Shown one piece after another: positions 12,701-25,240 of a DNA stretch of 64,000 nucleotides. Both the position numbers and the translations under genes were made by a program. Numbering within the stretch: position 1 is the first letter of the stretch; every line of letters begins with the position of its first letter. The notes beneath the pieces are model-generated. The model did not search any database. It was given only the letters and a program-made list of their open reading frames with translations, and was not told the DNA's origin. Where the stretch lies: NCBI RefSeq assembly GCF_030272615.1, contig NC_081410.1:115889140-115953139 (forward strand), read 5' to 3'. The stretch is from Cryptomeria japonica (taxonomy: Eukaryota; Streptophyta; Pinopsida; Cupressales; Cupressaceae).

Positions 12701-14168
12701 CTAATTCTCATCAGGAGGGGTGGATGCCCCTAACTTGTCTCTCAAATAGATAAATGTATCTGTAGGCAAAGGCTTAGTGAAAATATCAATAGTTTGTTCC
12801 TCTGTAGATACATATTCCATCTTCACCTTTTGTTCACTAACTTTCTCTCTCAAGTAATTATATTTGATTGATATATGCTTAGTCTTTGAATGTTGCACCT
12901 GATTCTTTGACATATTTATAGAACTGGAATTATCACAGTATATAAAAGTAGGCTCATCATAAATAACTTTGATATCTTTCAACATTTGCTTCATCCAAAC
13001 TATCTGAGTGCAATTACTAGTAGCAACAATGTACTTAGCTTCAATAGTAGATAAAGATACTGAATCTTGTTTCTTGCTAGCCAATGAAACCAACTTCTTA
13101 CCTAAAAAGAATGATCCATTGGTAGTACTCTTCTGGTCATCAACATCACCAGCCCAATCTGCATCAGTGTAAGCACACAACATGAAATCATCATTCTTTG
13201 GATACCATAAACCATAATCCTGAATTCCCTTTCGATATTTGAATATTCTTTTAATAGTAGTGACATGACTCTCCTTTGGATCATCTTAATATCTAGCAGT
13301 CATACACACAACATGCATAATGTCGGGCCTAGTCTGAGTAAGATATAGCAGTCCACAAACCATAGATCTATACAAACTCTGATTAGCTTTAGGAGATTCA
13401 TCATTTTTAGACAATTTACAACCAATCACCATAGGAGTTCCAACCAATTTGGAATCATCTAATCCAAACTTCTTCAACAGTTCCTTCACATACTGAGTTT
13501 GAGATATAAAGATACATTTTCCTGTCTGTGCAGCAAACCTAAGAAAAATTTCATCTCACCAATCATAGACATCTCAAATTCTTTTTGCATATCACCGAAA
13601 AAATTCATACTCATATCATCATCACCACCAAAGATAATGTCATCAACAAAGACTTCAACAATCAAAATGTTATCATTTTCAATCTTAAAGTACAGATTAC
13701 TATCAACAACACCTTTGATAAATCTCAATTTTAGCAAGTATTTGTCTAACCTAGCATGCCATGCTCTAGTAGCTTGTTTTAATCCATAAAGTGCTTTCTT
13801 CAACTTGACCATGTCTCCATTGTTAGACAATGAAAATCCATCAGATTGTTCAATGTAAACTTCTTCTAGATTACCATTCAAAAATGCATCTATTTGGCAT
13901 CCATCTGATATACCTTGAAATATCTATAAGCAAGCAAAAATCTAACACCTTCAATTCTAACAACCGGAGAAAAAGTTTCTTCATAATCAATCCTTTCTTG
14001 TTGTGAATATCCTTTGTAGACCAGTCTAGCTTTATTTCTGACTACTTCACCGACTTCATTCAATTTGTTTCTAAAAATCCATTTAGTACCAATAAGATTC
14101 TTATCCTTAGGTCTAGGCAAAAGTTCCCAAGTTTTGCTCTTTTCAATCTGATCTAACTCTTCTTCCAT
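12701..14168 (-). pseudogene. Copia pol: reverse transcriptase and RNase H (broken)
   Basis: Minus strand from 14168: RT opens with KSKTWELLPRPKDKNLIGTKW, FRNKLNEVGEVVRNKARLV and YSQQERIDYEETFSPVVRIE. It continues after a shift near 13885 with QSDGFSLS and LKKALYGLKQATRAWHARLD, and reaches FVDDIIFGGDD, the catalytic DD motif (usually YVDD). The next pieces are GTPMVIGCKLSKND and RPDIMHVV. RNase H (13183-12701) shows YTDADWAGDVDDQKSTTNG, VSLSTIEAKYIVATSNCTQI and FIYCDNSSSINMSKN. All are standard Ty1-copia blocks in the right order. At least three frame breaks make it nonfunctional. Confidence 0.92.
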
Positions 14169-14177
14169 GAACCTTAT

Positions 14178-15758
14178 CTAATTATCATCTTTACAGGCTT
14201 CAACTTCTTCTGCAGCTAACCTTCTTCTAGTCATCACACCTTTATTCTTATCACCAATAATCTGATTCTTATAATGATTTAGTCTGACATATCTCAAAGT
14301 CTTCTGATTGTTTTGATCTTCAAGTTCCTGTGCATCATCACTAGCAATAGTAACATCCAGATTTATAGTTTCTACCAGATCATTTTGCTTAGGCTTTTTA
14401 GGATGAATAGGAGCTAAAACAACATGTTGACCATCATCATAAGATTTGATATCCTTCCCAAGGTTTTCATCCACCTTCACATTTGCACTCTCAACTATCT
14501 TTCTCAGTCTCTTGTTATAGCACTGGTAGGCTTTTCTATTTGTATAATATCCCAAAAAGATACCTTCATCACTTCTAGCATCAAACTTTCAAATATCCTC
14601 ATCTCTCTTGATATAACACTTGCTACCAAAAAATTTGAAATATTTCATAGCAGGAACATGGCCAAACCAAATCTCATTAGGGGTCTTATCGGTATCACCT
14701 TTGATATGAACTCTATTGAATGTATAGACTGCAGTGCTAATAGATTCTCTCTAGTAGACCTTCGGAATATTTCCTTCAATTAACATGGTTCTTGCAGCAT
14801 CCAAATTAGTATGGTTCTTCATTTCAACAATCCCATTTTATTGTGGGGTCCTAGGAGCAGATAGTTGTCTTTTGATTCCATGCATCTCACAGAAAGAATT
14901 GAACTCACCGGAACAAAATTCTCCACCTCTATCACATCTTAGACACTTTAGCTTCAATCCAGACTCAGTTTCAACTTTAGCTTTGAATATCTTGAATTTA
15001 TCAAATGCTTCTGATTTTTCCTTCAAAAATACAACCCACATCATTCTGGAATAATCATCAATTAGCAAGTTAAAGTATCTATCACCCTGCACACTTGTAA
15101 CATTTGTAGGTCCACACGGGTCAATATGCACAATATCTAACAATCCATTAGATGTATATTGTTTGCTCTTGAAATAAATTCTTGTTTGCTTACCCAACTG
15201 ACATTCCTTACATACCAGATTGATAGGTTTAACAATCTTAGGTAGATCCCTAACAACTTGTGTAGAACTGATCTTGATCAATGAATCAAAGTTTACATGA
15301 CACATTATTCTATGACACAACCAACTCTCATCTATCTTAGCAATAAAACAACTTTTCTCACTAGCATTCAAATGAAAAATGTTACCTTTTGTTTTAGTTG
15401 TAGATGCAATCTTTATACCAGAGGCATTCAAGATCTTGCATTTACCATCTTTGAATTGTAGATCATAACCCTTATCAACCATCTGTCCAACACTCAAAAG
15501 ATTATGCTTCAAAATGACAACATACAAAACATCATCAGTGTTATGCTTACCATCAAAAGACATAGAACCTCTCACATGGATTACACATTCTTTGTCATCT
15601 CCAAATATACCTATTCCATCATCATACCTTTCCATGGTTACAAATTTGCTTTTGTCACCGGTCATATGATGTGAACAACCACTGTCAATCACCCATTCAC
15701 CCTTTTCTTCTACCTTTGCCATCATACTTACCGACACCTTTAGGCAATCTACGGGCAA
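14178..15758 (-). pseudogene. Copia protease, pre-integrase zinc finger and integrase (broken)
   Basis: Reading the minus strand from 15758: GEWVIDSGCSHHMTGD is the aspartic protease active site (DSG). The HHCC integrase zinc finger is seen as WLCHRIMCHVNFDSL followed by LVCKECQLGKQ. The integrase core has DIVHIDPCGP, FNLLIDDYSRMMWVVFLKEK and CDRGGEFCSGEF, then SAPRTPQ and a stop just before NGIVEMKN, which holds the third catalytic residue (Glu). Further downstream come FFGSKCYIKRDEDI and a C-terminal stretch to 14178. The expected CCHC knuckle between gag and protease is not visible. Confidence 0.9.
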
Positions 15759-15876
15759 TCAGTGCTTCAAGCTCATCGAGATCTCTTTCTTGCTCTGCTA
15801 TCTCTCTTCTTTCTCTTTCATATCTGGATATCTGACACTCATCATAATCATATTTCTGCTTACCAAACACAAATGT

Positions 15877-16520
15877 TTATGCTTTGAATGTTGTCTCAAA
15901 CTTTTCGTATGATTCTCCAAATTCACTCAGTTCAAATGCAGCAAGTTTTCCAACCAACACATCTCTTGTCTTTGTAGTTACACTTTGGATCTCATCAATA
16001 GCGGCAACCTTATGTTTATAAGTAGGAGGCAAATATCTCAGCACCTTAGCATTAATCTCATCTTCTTCAATCTTTCCACTGGAAGATATGATACCAAGGA
16101 CAAGCTTATTCACCTTAGTCATGTATGAATGTATGTTCTCATCATCTCCCATCTTCAATGTCCACACTTTCCTTTTAAATTCTGCAACTTAGCAACTTTC
16201 ACTTGACTAACACCTTCATACAAGATTTCAAGATTCACCCAGATCTCATGTGCAGTCTAAAGTTCCATACAATTTGTCATTTCAGAATCAGACAGGGCAC
16301 TAACAAATGCTTCCTTCGCTCTCATGTTATATTCAACTTCCTTAACCTCATCAAGAGTGGATGGTCCATTCTAAGGAATAACATAGGCATTCTTAGTAAT
16401 CTTCCAATAATCTTCTCCAAGACATTTCAAATGCACCTCCATCTGTCTCTTCCACATAGTATAGTTGTTTCCATAAAACCTTGGACTATCCTTCTTGAAA
16501 AGAATACCTTGAGCTGCCAT
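15877..16520 (-). pseudogene. Copia gag (UBN2-type, broken)
   Basis: Gag starts at the ATG at 16520: MAAQGILFKKDSPRFYGNNY then WKRQMEVHLKCLGEDYW, the usual copia gag N-terminus, only about 40 nt from the PBS. Stops interrupt it around 16370 and 16260. The later part (16167-15877) reads GDDENIHSYMTKVNKLVL and LRYLPPTYKHKVAAIDE, typical of the UBN2 gag fold. Particle formation is the family role; this copy is dead. Confidence 0.85.
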
Positions 16521-16561
16521 CCTGGATATCCCAAGTGATTAAGCTTCTACCAAAGGATCTA

Positions 16562-16573
16562 GATCTGATACCA
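16562..16573 (-). other. Primer-binding site of the nested copia element (initiator-Met tRNA)
   Basis: The minus strand reads TGGTATCAGATC two bases after the 5' LTR end. This matches the initiator methionine tRNA primer site (TGGTATCAGAGC) of most plant copia elements. Confidence 0.85.
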
Positions 16574-16575
16574 AT

Positions 16576-17816
16576 TGTTAGCAGCAATCAAGAAGGAAGA
16601 CTAGGAGGGGGGTGAATCAGTCTTCACCGGATCACAACAAATTAAACTCCAAACTGATAAACTAAAACAACAAATAGATAAGTAAATTAACAACACAACA
16701 CACAATACCAAAAATTTTAATGTGGAAAAATCGGTTAAGGAAAAAGCCACTATGGGAACCTACCCATAGTAAGATGATACTCTGTAGTAGTATGTGAAAA
16801 TATTACAATGGGGAATGCACATGCATTCAGGCACACTGCCTAGAGCTCACTGCTCAAAAGATATATGCCTGAAAGGCTACAACCCTCAGGGAAGTCTCAC
16901 TGACTTACAATATGATTTAAACTACAATACGAAAGGAATGAAATGCAATGATAGCATCTACAAATGCCTGATGACAGTTCCGGTTAAGCATAATTGTCTG
17001 CTTTGCAACACCAATCTCACCTCAACACTTCACTGAATGATAAATCTCTTTTTCACACAATCTTTGATAATGTAGACATAATATCGACACCTAAATTACA
17101 TAAGAATCTCACCCATCTATACAAATTATCAACCTAGATAACAAGGTGAGCTAAACCCTCAACCCGCATCTCACAATTACAAAAATTACATTGCACGATA
17201 CAAAGATCAACCACCAAACCAATATTTTGATTTACATTACATAGCATGGACCTAATTCAAATTCACAAACAATTACATCCATCGGAAATCTTTCCAAGAT
17301 CAACCGCAACATGCTACACCACCCAAAATACTACATAACATGAAAATCATCACCGGTTCATAGAAATCACCAAAAAATCGCATAACGATCAATGCAGATC
17401 ACCAAAGCAAATAGGTCACAACTAGGAAATACCAAAAAGCACGTTAGAATTATCTGGAACAGTTGCGCCAACACCTCTTTTCAAATCTTCATCGGTCAAT
17501 GTCTCAAAGCTCAAGAACACAACCAATCAGAAACAGTCACGAGGAAAGATAACTTGTGGAGCACCAAATCATGAACCATCTGAAATGAAGATACAAAAGA
17601 TAATCCCAAACAATAATCCAAAGTCTCAGCACAATATCTGATCACACCGGAATATACCAGAGGAAATACTGGATTCTACAAAACAGTGATCAGCAAAACC
17701 AAACTACAAAACTGGATCAAAAACTCTTCCCAAACTCACCGGAATAACTCACAAGAATATGTTGACATCAGAAAACAACATATCCTAGCAGAAGCAATGA
17801 ACAACCAAATCCAACA
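16576..17816 (-). repeat. 5' LTR of the nested copia element
   Basis: The plus-strand copy starts TGTTAG and ends CCAACA, pairing with 11119-12382. A further 20 bases lie between this end and the CATAC target duplication; see findings. Confidence 0.88.
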
Positions 17817-17859
17817 ATCTCCCCAATAATCCAACGCATACATCCCCAGACAGAGCCAT

Positions 17860-19842
17860 TGTTGGAACCCTAAATTTTCATAATAATACCCCTGACATGA
17901 TCACCAAGCTTTTGTGTTTAAAGTGGTGAAATGTTGAAGCTATAAAAGTTTTCTTTTACCTAACATAGAATCCCACATATTATATCCATTGTGCCCTAAT
18001 GATATGTGAAAAATTCCTGATAAATCTGAGAAAGATTAGTAAGATAACCTCACTAAGCAAACATTTCATGACTATATCGGAATAGTTATTCCGATCTGAT
18101 AAATCAATATTAGATAGTCTTATTGGAATACCTAACCCGATCCAATAAATCAGTGTTGAACACGAACATCGGGATAGCAATGTTGAACATGAAGTCTTGA
18201 TTGCCTGTCGGAATAACTACTAAAGGCAGAATAACAATTCTATGTGATTCTGATAGAACAAGCTATCCTGATATCGCCATTTCGGTATAGCTATACTGAA
18301 CCAAGCATATGGATACCTATCAAAATAACCAATGAAGTTGGAATAGAACATCAATAGGGTTCCAATTACTAAAACTATCTCGATGATAGATAAATAGAAT
18401 GATATCGGGGGAATTGTCCCAAATATGTACTTATGACCAAGGAACTAACATCAGTAAAACCTATGGCAATATAGGAAAATAAAGATGATATATGTATCGG
18501 TATAACTAGTGAGATCAAAATAATAGATCATCTATGACCCGATAGAACAACTTATCCTAAAAATGAGTATATGAAGTGACATCGGAACAGCTACTTCGAC
18601 AACACACTCTCGACTGAATACTTCTATCGGAATAACTTATAGCAAAAGATAGAATCAAATGTGAAGATCTTTATCTAGATAACTTGTGAGCTTGGACATA
18701 CAGTTTTTTGGTATGTCGATAATTAAAAAAATCCTGATGAGCACCACCCAAGAGGCATTCTATATAGGTAGCTTGAAGACCAAAATCACACTAGTAACAA
18801 CTCATCAATATAACCTATGCCGAAATAACGAAAAAGACAAACAGTTTCCAGCAATGAAAAAGCAGAAAGGTGCAAACTTGAAGACATGACAGATGAATCA
18901 AAGGGATGTAACCCTAATGTATGATATTTATATGTAAAAATTTAGAAGGTTTTAAAGGAGAAAAAATGGTAATGTATAAAAAAACCAGATTTGTAAAATA
19001 TCATCAAATAGAAATAAATAAAATACAATCAGTGTTCTTTCTTCTCTATTGTGCTATAATAAATTTCTCTTCAGATTAGTTCTCTGTTATAACCATTTGA
19101 ATCAAGTGGTTGTTATCTTAAATCCTTGTGTGAAGATTTTATGTTGTAATTGCAAGTTAGAAAAATATAGAGTGCATTTGAGACAAAAGGCAGTTATTTG
19201 CATTTTATTTTGATTGGTCTTTCTATGAGAGAAATTCAATCAGACTAACTATAATTGAAGATATCTAATTGTAACATTGAGGTTTAGGTAATTCCAAGAT
19301 CCATCCAAGGGAGGATTTAAAAATTATCTTTCATAGTTATACATAGGGTTTGCAAGTGGATGACTCTATTGCCCAAAAGAAATAAGGCACTGGCCTAGTT
19401 GCATACAAATTTCAATTCAAATCATTTATCCACATTTTTTCAGATTCATTTTTATGTTAGTAAGAGATATAAGTAGAAGTTAAAAGGGAGGATAGTTAGA
19501 AATCAGACTGTAGGAATCAGATTAGAGAAAAATATATCAATTAAAGAAGATCACCAAGAGACTAGGAGAAATCATATAATTGAAATCAATGAAATAGTTT
19601 ATCCCAAAGACATATACCACTTTGAGATAAACAACAGAGGTAAAAAGTATAATATACAGATCTACTATAAAAAGCACCAAGTAAGAGAATCAATTGGTGA
19701 GTAGGTACACCCACCTAAGTTCTGCAGAGTCAGAAGTGAGGGAGTTAGCAACCTCGAAAGGTTCACTCTATTAGTTGGCCAAATCAATTGGAAGATTTGA
19801 TCATTGAGCAAGGCATACTCATAGAATTTGCCAATCTGCTGA
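17860..19842 (+). repeat. 3' LTR of the outer element
   Basis: This is the direct repeat partner of 6687-8674, beginning TGTTGGAACCC and ending CCAATCTGCTGA. Only 18 bases of internal sequence (17842-17859) separate it from the copia target duplication, so the copia element landed almost at the outer element's polypurine position. No clear purine tract remains there. Confidence 0.8.
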
Positions 19843-22188
19843 TGGAAACCTTTGTGTGTTACTTGACAATTGCAATTCAAAAATTAGTCTTTGATAGATT
19901 CCAATTGAAGAAAAAATTTAGTGGCGTAAATTGATTTTGATGCCACTAACTAGAAGATGAGTGTATAATAAAAATCCACAAATAGATGAAAAACAAACAA
20001 GAAAATTAAATCCATCTTCCTATGTATTGCTCCTTTGTCTTTATCAACTAGTATTTTTGCAAGATCAATACATTTGGGACTTTGTGGTCACAACCTATTT
20101 TATATGATCTTGTCACATTTTTCATCTCGATATTTTTATATTGTTGTACTTTTTGTTTCTTCCATTTGTATGCACATTTTCCTCATTACTCTTGCTACAA
20201 GAGATAAATATGCTTGATAACTTAGTTGGTAGAATTTTTCTTGTTTTATTTATTTTAACTTTAATTAGTATTCTTTATTTCTATTTTTATACATGTGGCA
20301 CTTTTTTGTAATTGAGGATGGTTCATGACTTGAGTTGGGGGTGAGGTGGATCAAACAATGGGTGTAGCATATCCTTATCATAGTATACTCCTAAATTATC
20401 ATTAAGATTATGAGTTAATGTCTTGTCATTATACCTTAAATTTAATTTTCCATGCCTTGCACCATTATTACCCTATGACCTTCATGTGCTATTGAGGTTG
20501 CTTAGTTCTTGTTGCCATTTTCTATCCTTCATTGTGTCTTGGTTCTATGTGCGGGATGTTGTGACAAGCTATTTGTGGATTGAGTGAATAAATTTCTTGC
20601 AAGAAATTTTAAATTTAAACAAGCACCATGGGTGGCACCCATAATCATTAGGAAACATAGACATTTTGTTGTTAAAGGTCAACAAACAATTTATGACATA
20701 TTTAAGGTTGTTGGATGTGTAATGTATTTGGAATTTTCTCTTGGTTCTTTTGTTTTGGCTTCTAGATTTTGAGTGTATATCACAAGATGCATGTGATACT
20801 GCAATTCTTAGATAGTAATATTTTTTTATTATCTTATTGTATGTTTGGATGATATACTATGGAATGGAGTGATTTGGATGTGACGATTATAGCATGTTCA
20901 TGTTAACCTCATTGGGTGATTTCATATTGCTTTAGATAATATATGTATATACAAGTACACTTGACTTATGAATTGAGTGTGCATATATAAGGTTATTTCT
21001 CCAATGGTGGTTATATTCAAGATGTAGCATTGGGTCTAATGTATTTTCTACCTCCTATTAGGCTTGAATTGAATGCTAGATGTGTCATTGAGATTGATTC
21101 AGGTGTGTTGTATTGTGGGTAAATAAAAAATGCATTTCAAATGTAATTACACATTGCCTTATTGCATTTTTTTTACTTTTGATAAATGAAAATTGCATGG
21201 TAATTCTTTATTATGCATTTGGGAATCATGAAATTATAAAAGAAAAAGGAGAAATTGCTAGTATTACATTTAAAATGATATTTAAATTATATTCTATTGC
21301 TTTAATTAGTTAAATATTCTTGTTATAAGTTTGATTCAATTAATTATTTGTTTCAAATTAAGGAAATGATTTTAGCATTAAGCGCCCAAATCATATTAGT
21401 GTTGCTTGATAAAATGAACAGTGGAAAAATAATAGAATTATAAAAAATTGTAAGGAAACGAGTGTGAAAAGGTAAGAGGAAGTTGAATGCAAAGGAGGAA
21501 TGGTTGTTGTTAACAAATGTGAAGCTATAATTAATTGGTTTGTTGGCATAATCATGGAACGTGATACAGTTTAACTAATCTATTCATAGTATTTTTTCAT
21601 AGCAATTGCTTTACAATTTTATTATTTCTAATCCATTTTTAGGAAGTCGTTATCCCATACAAATAATTGAAGGAACAAAATATGTGTGTATTCTTGCATG
21701 AATTTTCAAAAATGAAAATGAAATAGTTGGTGCTTCAAAATATATTGTGTTGTCGATATGTTGTTAAAGGCTTGGAAAAAGAACACTAGTTAAAACCAAT
21801 ATAGGATCATTTTCATCACAAGGAAGTGAGGCAAGATTCACTCATTAGATTGAGTTTGTCAATGGTCATCTATTCTTTTATTTATTATCATGTGGTACCA
21901 ATTTGATTTATTTACAAGTTTGTAGTGTGAATAAATATATCACGTGTATTTATCCAGTATTGGAACAAGCAGATTCATGTGTGCAAACTTTGAAAATTGT
22001 ATTTGTTTATTATAATAATCATATTTGTCTTAATAATAGGAATATTATTGATTAATAAATTGTTTCTATTGTTGGTTTTGCTCCCAATTTTTATTTTTTA
22101 AAATTATTTTTCTACCCAATGTTTTTTTTTATGTTATAAAAGTAGTAAAAGAAGGGTGTTGACCCTATACAAACTCAAGTTGAACATG
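19843..22188. other. AT-rich stretch with no recognised gene
   Basis: There are only short frames without domain motifs, and no LTR ends or tandem repeats that I could recognise. It may hold very old retroelement debris. Confidence 0.4.
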
Positions 22189-23706
22189 CTACTTACAATA
22201 GGTCACAAACATACCATTATCAACAACAAAAGAATCCACAACATACCACTTACAACACATTAGTAGTAAAGTTGGGAACCCACCAAAAGGATGGGTAGAA
22301 ATTTTGCCCACAACTTGGGGAAGAGTTTGGGGGGAGGAGGAACTACCTTTCCGCCTACGAATAACAATATTCCAAGAAATACTATTATTTATAACATCAT
22401 TACAAGTGGGACCATGAGGGGAAATCCCCTTAGAGGGTTTGTTAACACCTGGAGCAGATTGTTGAGCGCCAACAAGCAAAGGTTGGAGCAGAACAAGAGA
22501 AACATGAGTAAGTTTCATAGGGCCAAAGGAGGCCACACTAGTAGAAAGAGGCTTAAAATCATCATTGGAGGCTTAAAATCATCAAAAGAATAATTGGAAG
22601 ATGAAACAGTCAAGTAATCACCTTAAGCATCCTTCCAACAAGTAGTAGTCCCTTTATGACACGAGAGAGAATAATTTGTAGGTAAGTGACTCGTTGAGAA
22701 GCATCTACGACAACAAAAGAGGAGGGTGTCATGATCGAGCAACTGAGTCCATGGCCTATCCCCAACCATAAGAACCACATCCTCGAGAAGAGGTGTAAAT
22801 ATTTCAATGTCAATCAAGATGTGAGAGAAAGAAGAATGACCCATGAAGGAAGTGATATCATCAACCTTCAAGAAGTAATTGATAGAGTTGCCAATGGCCT
22901 CATAATGAGAATTCTCCCAAAAATGAAGGGGAAGGTTGGGAAGACAAATCCACACCAGACACACATTGAGTGGTTCAATAAGAGGGTTAAAATAAGTTGT
23001 TCGGGGTTTGATCGAGAGACAATTAACTCCCCAATGCAACAACTTGTTGAACACCAAGTCATGATCATCAGATGAAGCAAATGAATAAATAAAAAAACTT
23101 TAGCACAAGGGAAGAGCTCAATGTTACCATCAACCAAGGGCTTCTAAGAATCCATCACCTAATGATGCAAATCTAAGAGAGAAGGCCAAAGACCAACAAA
23201 TCTGCACAATAACCTGAAACATTGGTAGAAAGCTACATTTTCTACCCTACCTTGGCCAAAAACCACAATACAGGAGGTCTTGGCACAAGGAAGAGGATGA
23301 TATTTCCCCTTGGGAGGATGAATAGCAACAGATCTGGCAATATGAGGAAAATCTCCATCTACCAATAGAGGGAAGGGGCCTTGGAGGGGGGAGCTTAACA
23401 CCCACAACAACCAAAGACCCAAGAGTAGGTCTCTTAGGAGAATGTACATGGGGCAAAATTCTCTAACAAGTAGCAGTGAGAACTAGTGCAAGAGAACCAC
23501 TAGGAAGAACCGCTATCAAAATCGTAGGTTTCACTGTAGTTGAGGAAGAAGACAACAACCCAAACCCAACCAAACGTGCAACAACCTCCACATGAAAGAC
23601 AAGTGCTAGAACAGACCGTGTATCAGTGAAGAGAGCCAAAAAAATGTGGAGACAATAATTGTTGTAAGAGTAGGCTTATTTAAAAATGTCTCGTGAGTGG
23701 GAGCCA
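22189..23706 (-). pseudogene. DUF4283-type ORF1 retroposon, minus-strand copy (decayed)
   Basis: A likely start, MMAPTHETFLNKPTL, lies at about 23706. Across several frameshifts the minus strand shows the DUF4283 pattern: FVGLWPSLLDLHH, then KPLVDGNIELFPCAKVF, FIYSFASSDDHDLVFNK, VWICLPNLPLHFWE, HYEAIGNSINYFLKVDD, ILIDIEIFTPLLEDVVLM and GDRPWTQLLDHDTLLFC, with a degenerate zinc knuckle (CCRRCFSTSHLPTNYSLSC). A low-complexity C-terminal part follows to 22189. No endonuclease or RT follows, so this is either a truncated LINE or an ORF1-only retroposon. The plus-strand segment at 25241-25609 is the same family. Confidence 0.72.
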
Positions 23707-25240
23707 TCATTAAAAGAAAATTAGCCAATGTTGTTATTTCCTATAACATTTATAATTCTTGCAATATGGTGTATTTTGTTCATATATAACTAGTAGTTTA
23801 AATCTTCCAAATAATTTTATAAGATATTATCTTTTTCTTTCCATATTTTACTAGAAATAGATGCATACATTTACTTATGCAATCTATTGCTACAAATATG
23901 CATTGTCTAGAGAAACATTTTGATGTATTTGCATTCCCACAAATAAAAGACACAAAATAGTCTCAAAGTTCTTATAGAAAAAAATGACATAATTATCTAG
24001 ATTTTTTATAATATCTCTAGCATTTAGAAATTGATGCTCCCTAACAAAATAAATATTCATATTATATTAGAAAAAATATCATATAGAAAAATGAAACCAT
24101 GGTTCACATTTTCAATTGGGGCTTCTCCCTTTTAATATTATAATTTTACATCTTAAAGTGTAGCGATCATATTAAATATCATCATCTGTAATATGAAAAA
24201 ATAGGATATACTTCCACATAATGTTTACATCCTTTTGAGGAAAAGATTTATTATTATATTTCCATGCATATTCATATCTGGTTATAAATGTCCTATTTTT
24301 AGATGGATTAGAACAATAAAGTCAAACCCTGATCTATTAGATGTATTGGGTTATAAATGTCCTATTTTGGTGTAAATAATATTTAACTTGATTGTTTCAT
24401 AATTTATAAATTGTGGGAATGGTCAATTTAATTCACATTATGGATCAACGTAGTCTAATTATGTTATAATTAGGAAGTAGTGGTTTAGTGTTTGATATCA
24501 TAGTTAAAAAAATTCTTCATCTTGTAAGTGGAGGTTTCTTCCTTGAAATGATTTGATTTGCTATCAAACATTCTACTATTCATCTTTCTTAAATTGATTG
24601 AATCTCTTATATAATGGTTTTATTTGTGAACTATTACAGTACTGTATTCATGCACTATCTTGATTTTCTATATATTGTTATTAATTTCATTAAATTGAAA
24701 TCAAAATAATGAACTGGAAGATTTTTTAAAGAGAAAACTAGTATCTCTCACAAAGAAATGTTCTAGGTTTCTAGTTATATTGGTTTTCAAGGAATTGGTA
24801 ATTTTTTGATAACTTTGCAAAATGTTGTGAATGTAAAGAGAGATATGATTGGATAAATATGACATCACTGATCATATTTTTGGCAAAAAATTTAGCACAA
24901 TATTATTAAGTTACCAAAATATTAAAAAAAATATCATTAAGTTCATAAAGGATATACTTTGGAATTATGTCATTTTGGTTTCTATCTCATTGTTTTGTAG
25001 AAAGTGTCATTGCAATAGCATTGATGAAAATAATTTAGAAAATACATGGAACTTGTAAATTGAAGGATCCTATATTCACTAGTCTTTCTTTTGGAGTGTT
25101 GTGTTCGCCTTTTGGGGTTCTCAATTATTTTATATATCTCCTTATCAACTCTATTTTTATGGAAAAATCAATATTGTTGATAGTTTCTTGAACACTTATG
25201 CATTGTTTTACAATGGATTATTAGTTTTAAACTAAGTTAA
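23707..25240. other. AT-rich spacer between two opposed DUF4283 retroposons
   Basis: I see no gene, RNA or repeat end here. Frames are short and random-looking. Confidence 0.4.

Larger units (their letters stand above)
11119..17836 (-). mobile_element. Ty1-copia retrotransposon nested in the outer LTR element (complete, decayed)
   Basis: LTRs lie at 11119-12382 (3' LTR, minus sense) and 16576 to 17816 or 17836 (5' LTR). A perfect five-base duplication, CATAC, is at 11114-11118 and 17837-17841. Internal order on the minus strand is PBS, gag, protease, integrase, RT, RNase H, polypurine tract, which is diagnostic of Ty1-copia. Stops and shifts in all domains and LTR divergence of roughly a tenth by eye show that it is inactive. 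It must be younger than the outer element it splits. Confidence 0.92.
6687..19842 (+). mobile_element. Outer LTR retrotransposon with 2-kb LTRs and gag only, interrupted by a copia element
   Basis: Two long direct repeats (6687-8674 and 17860-19842) flank a short internal region. A primer-binding site lies just inside the left repeat at 8692-8709, and a gag-like frame follows on the plus strand (8894-10701). Removing the copia insertion at 11119-17836 and its target duplication leaves an internal region of only about 2.45 kb with no protease, RT, RNase H or integrase visible. The element is therefore non-autonomous in its present form. The LTRs differ at roughly one base in ten by eye, so the insertion is fairly old. 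No matching target duplication was found outside the LTRs. Confidence 0.8.
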
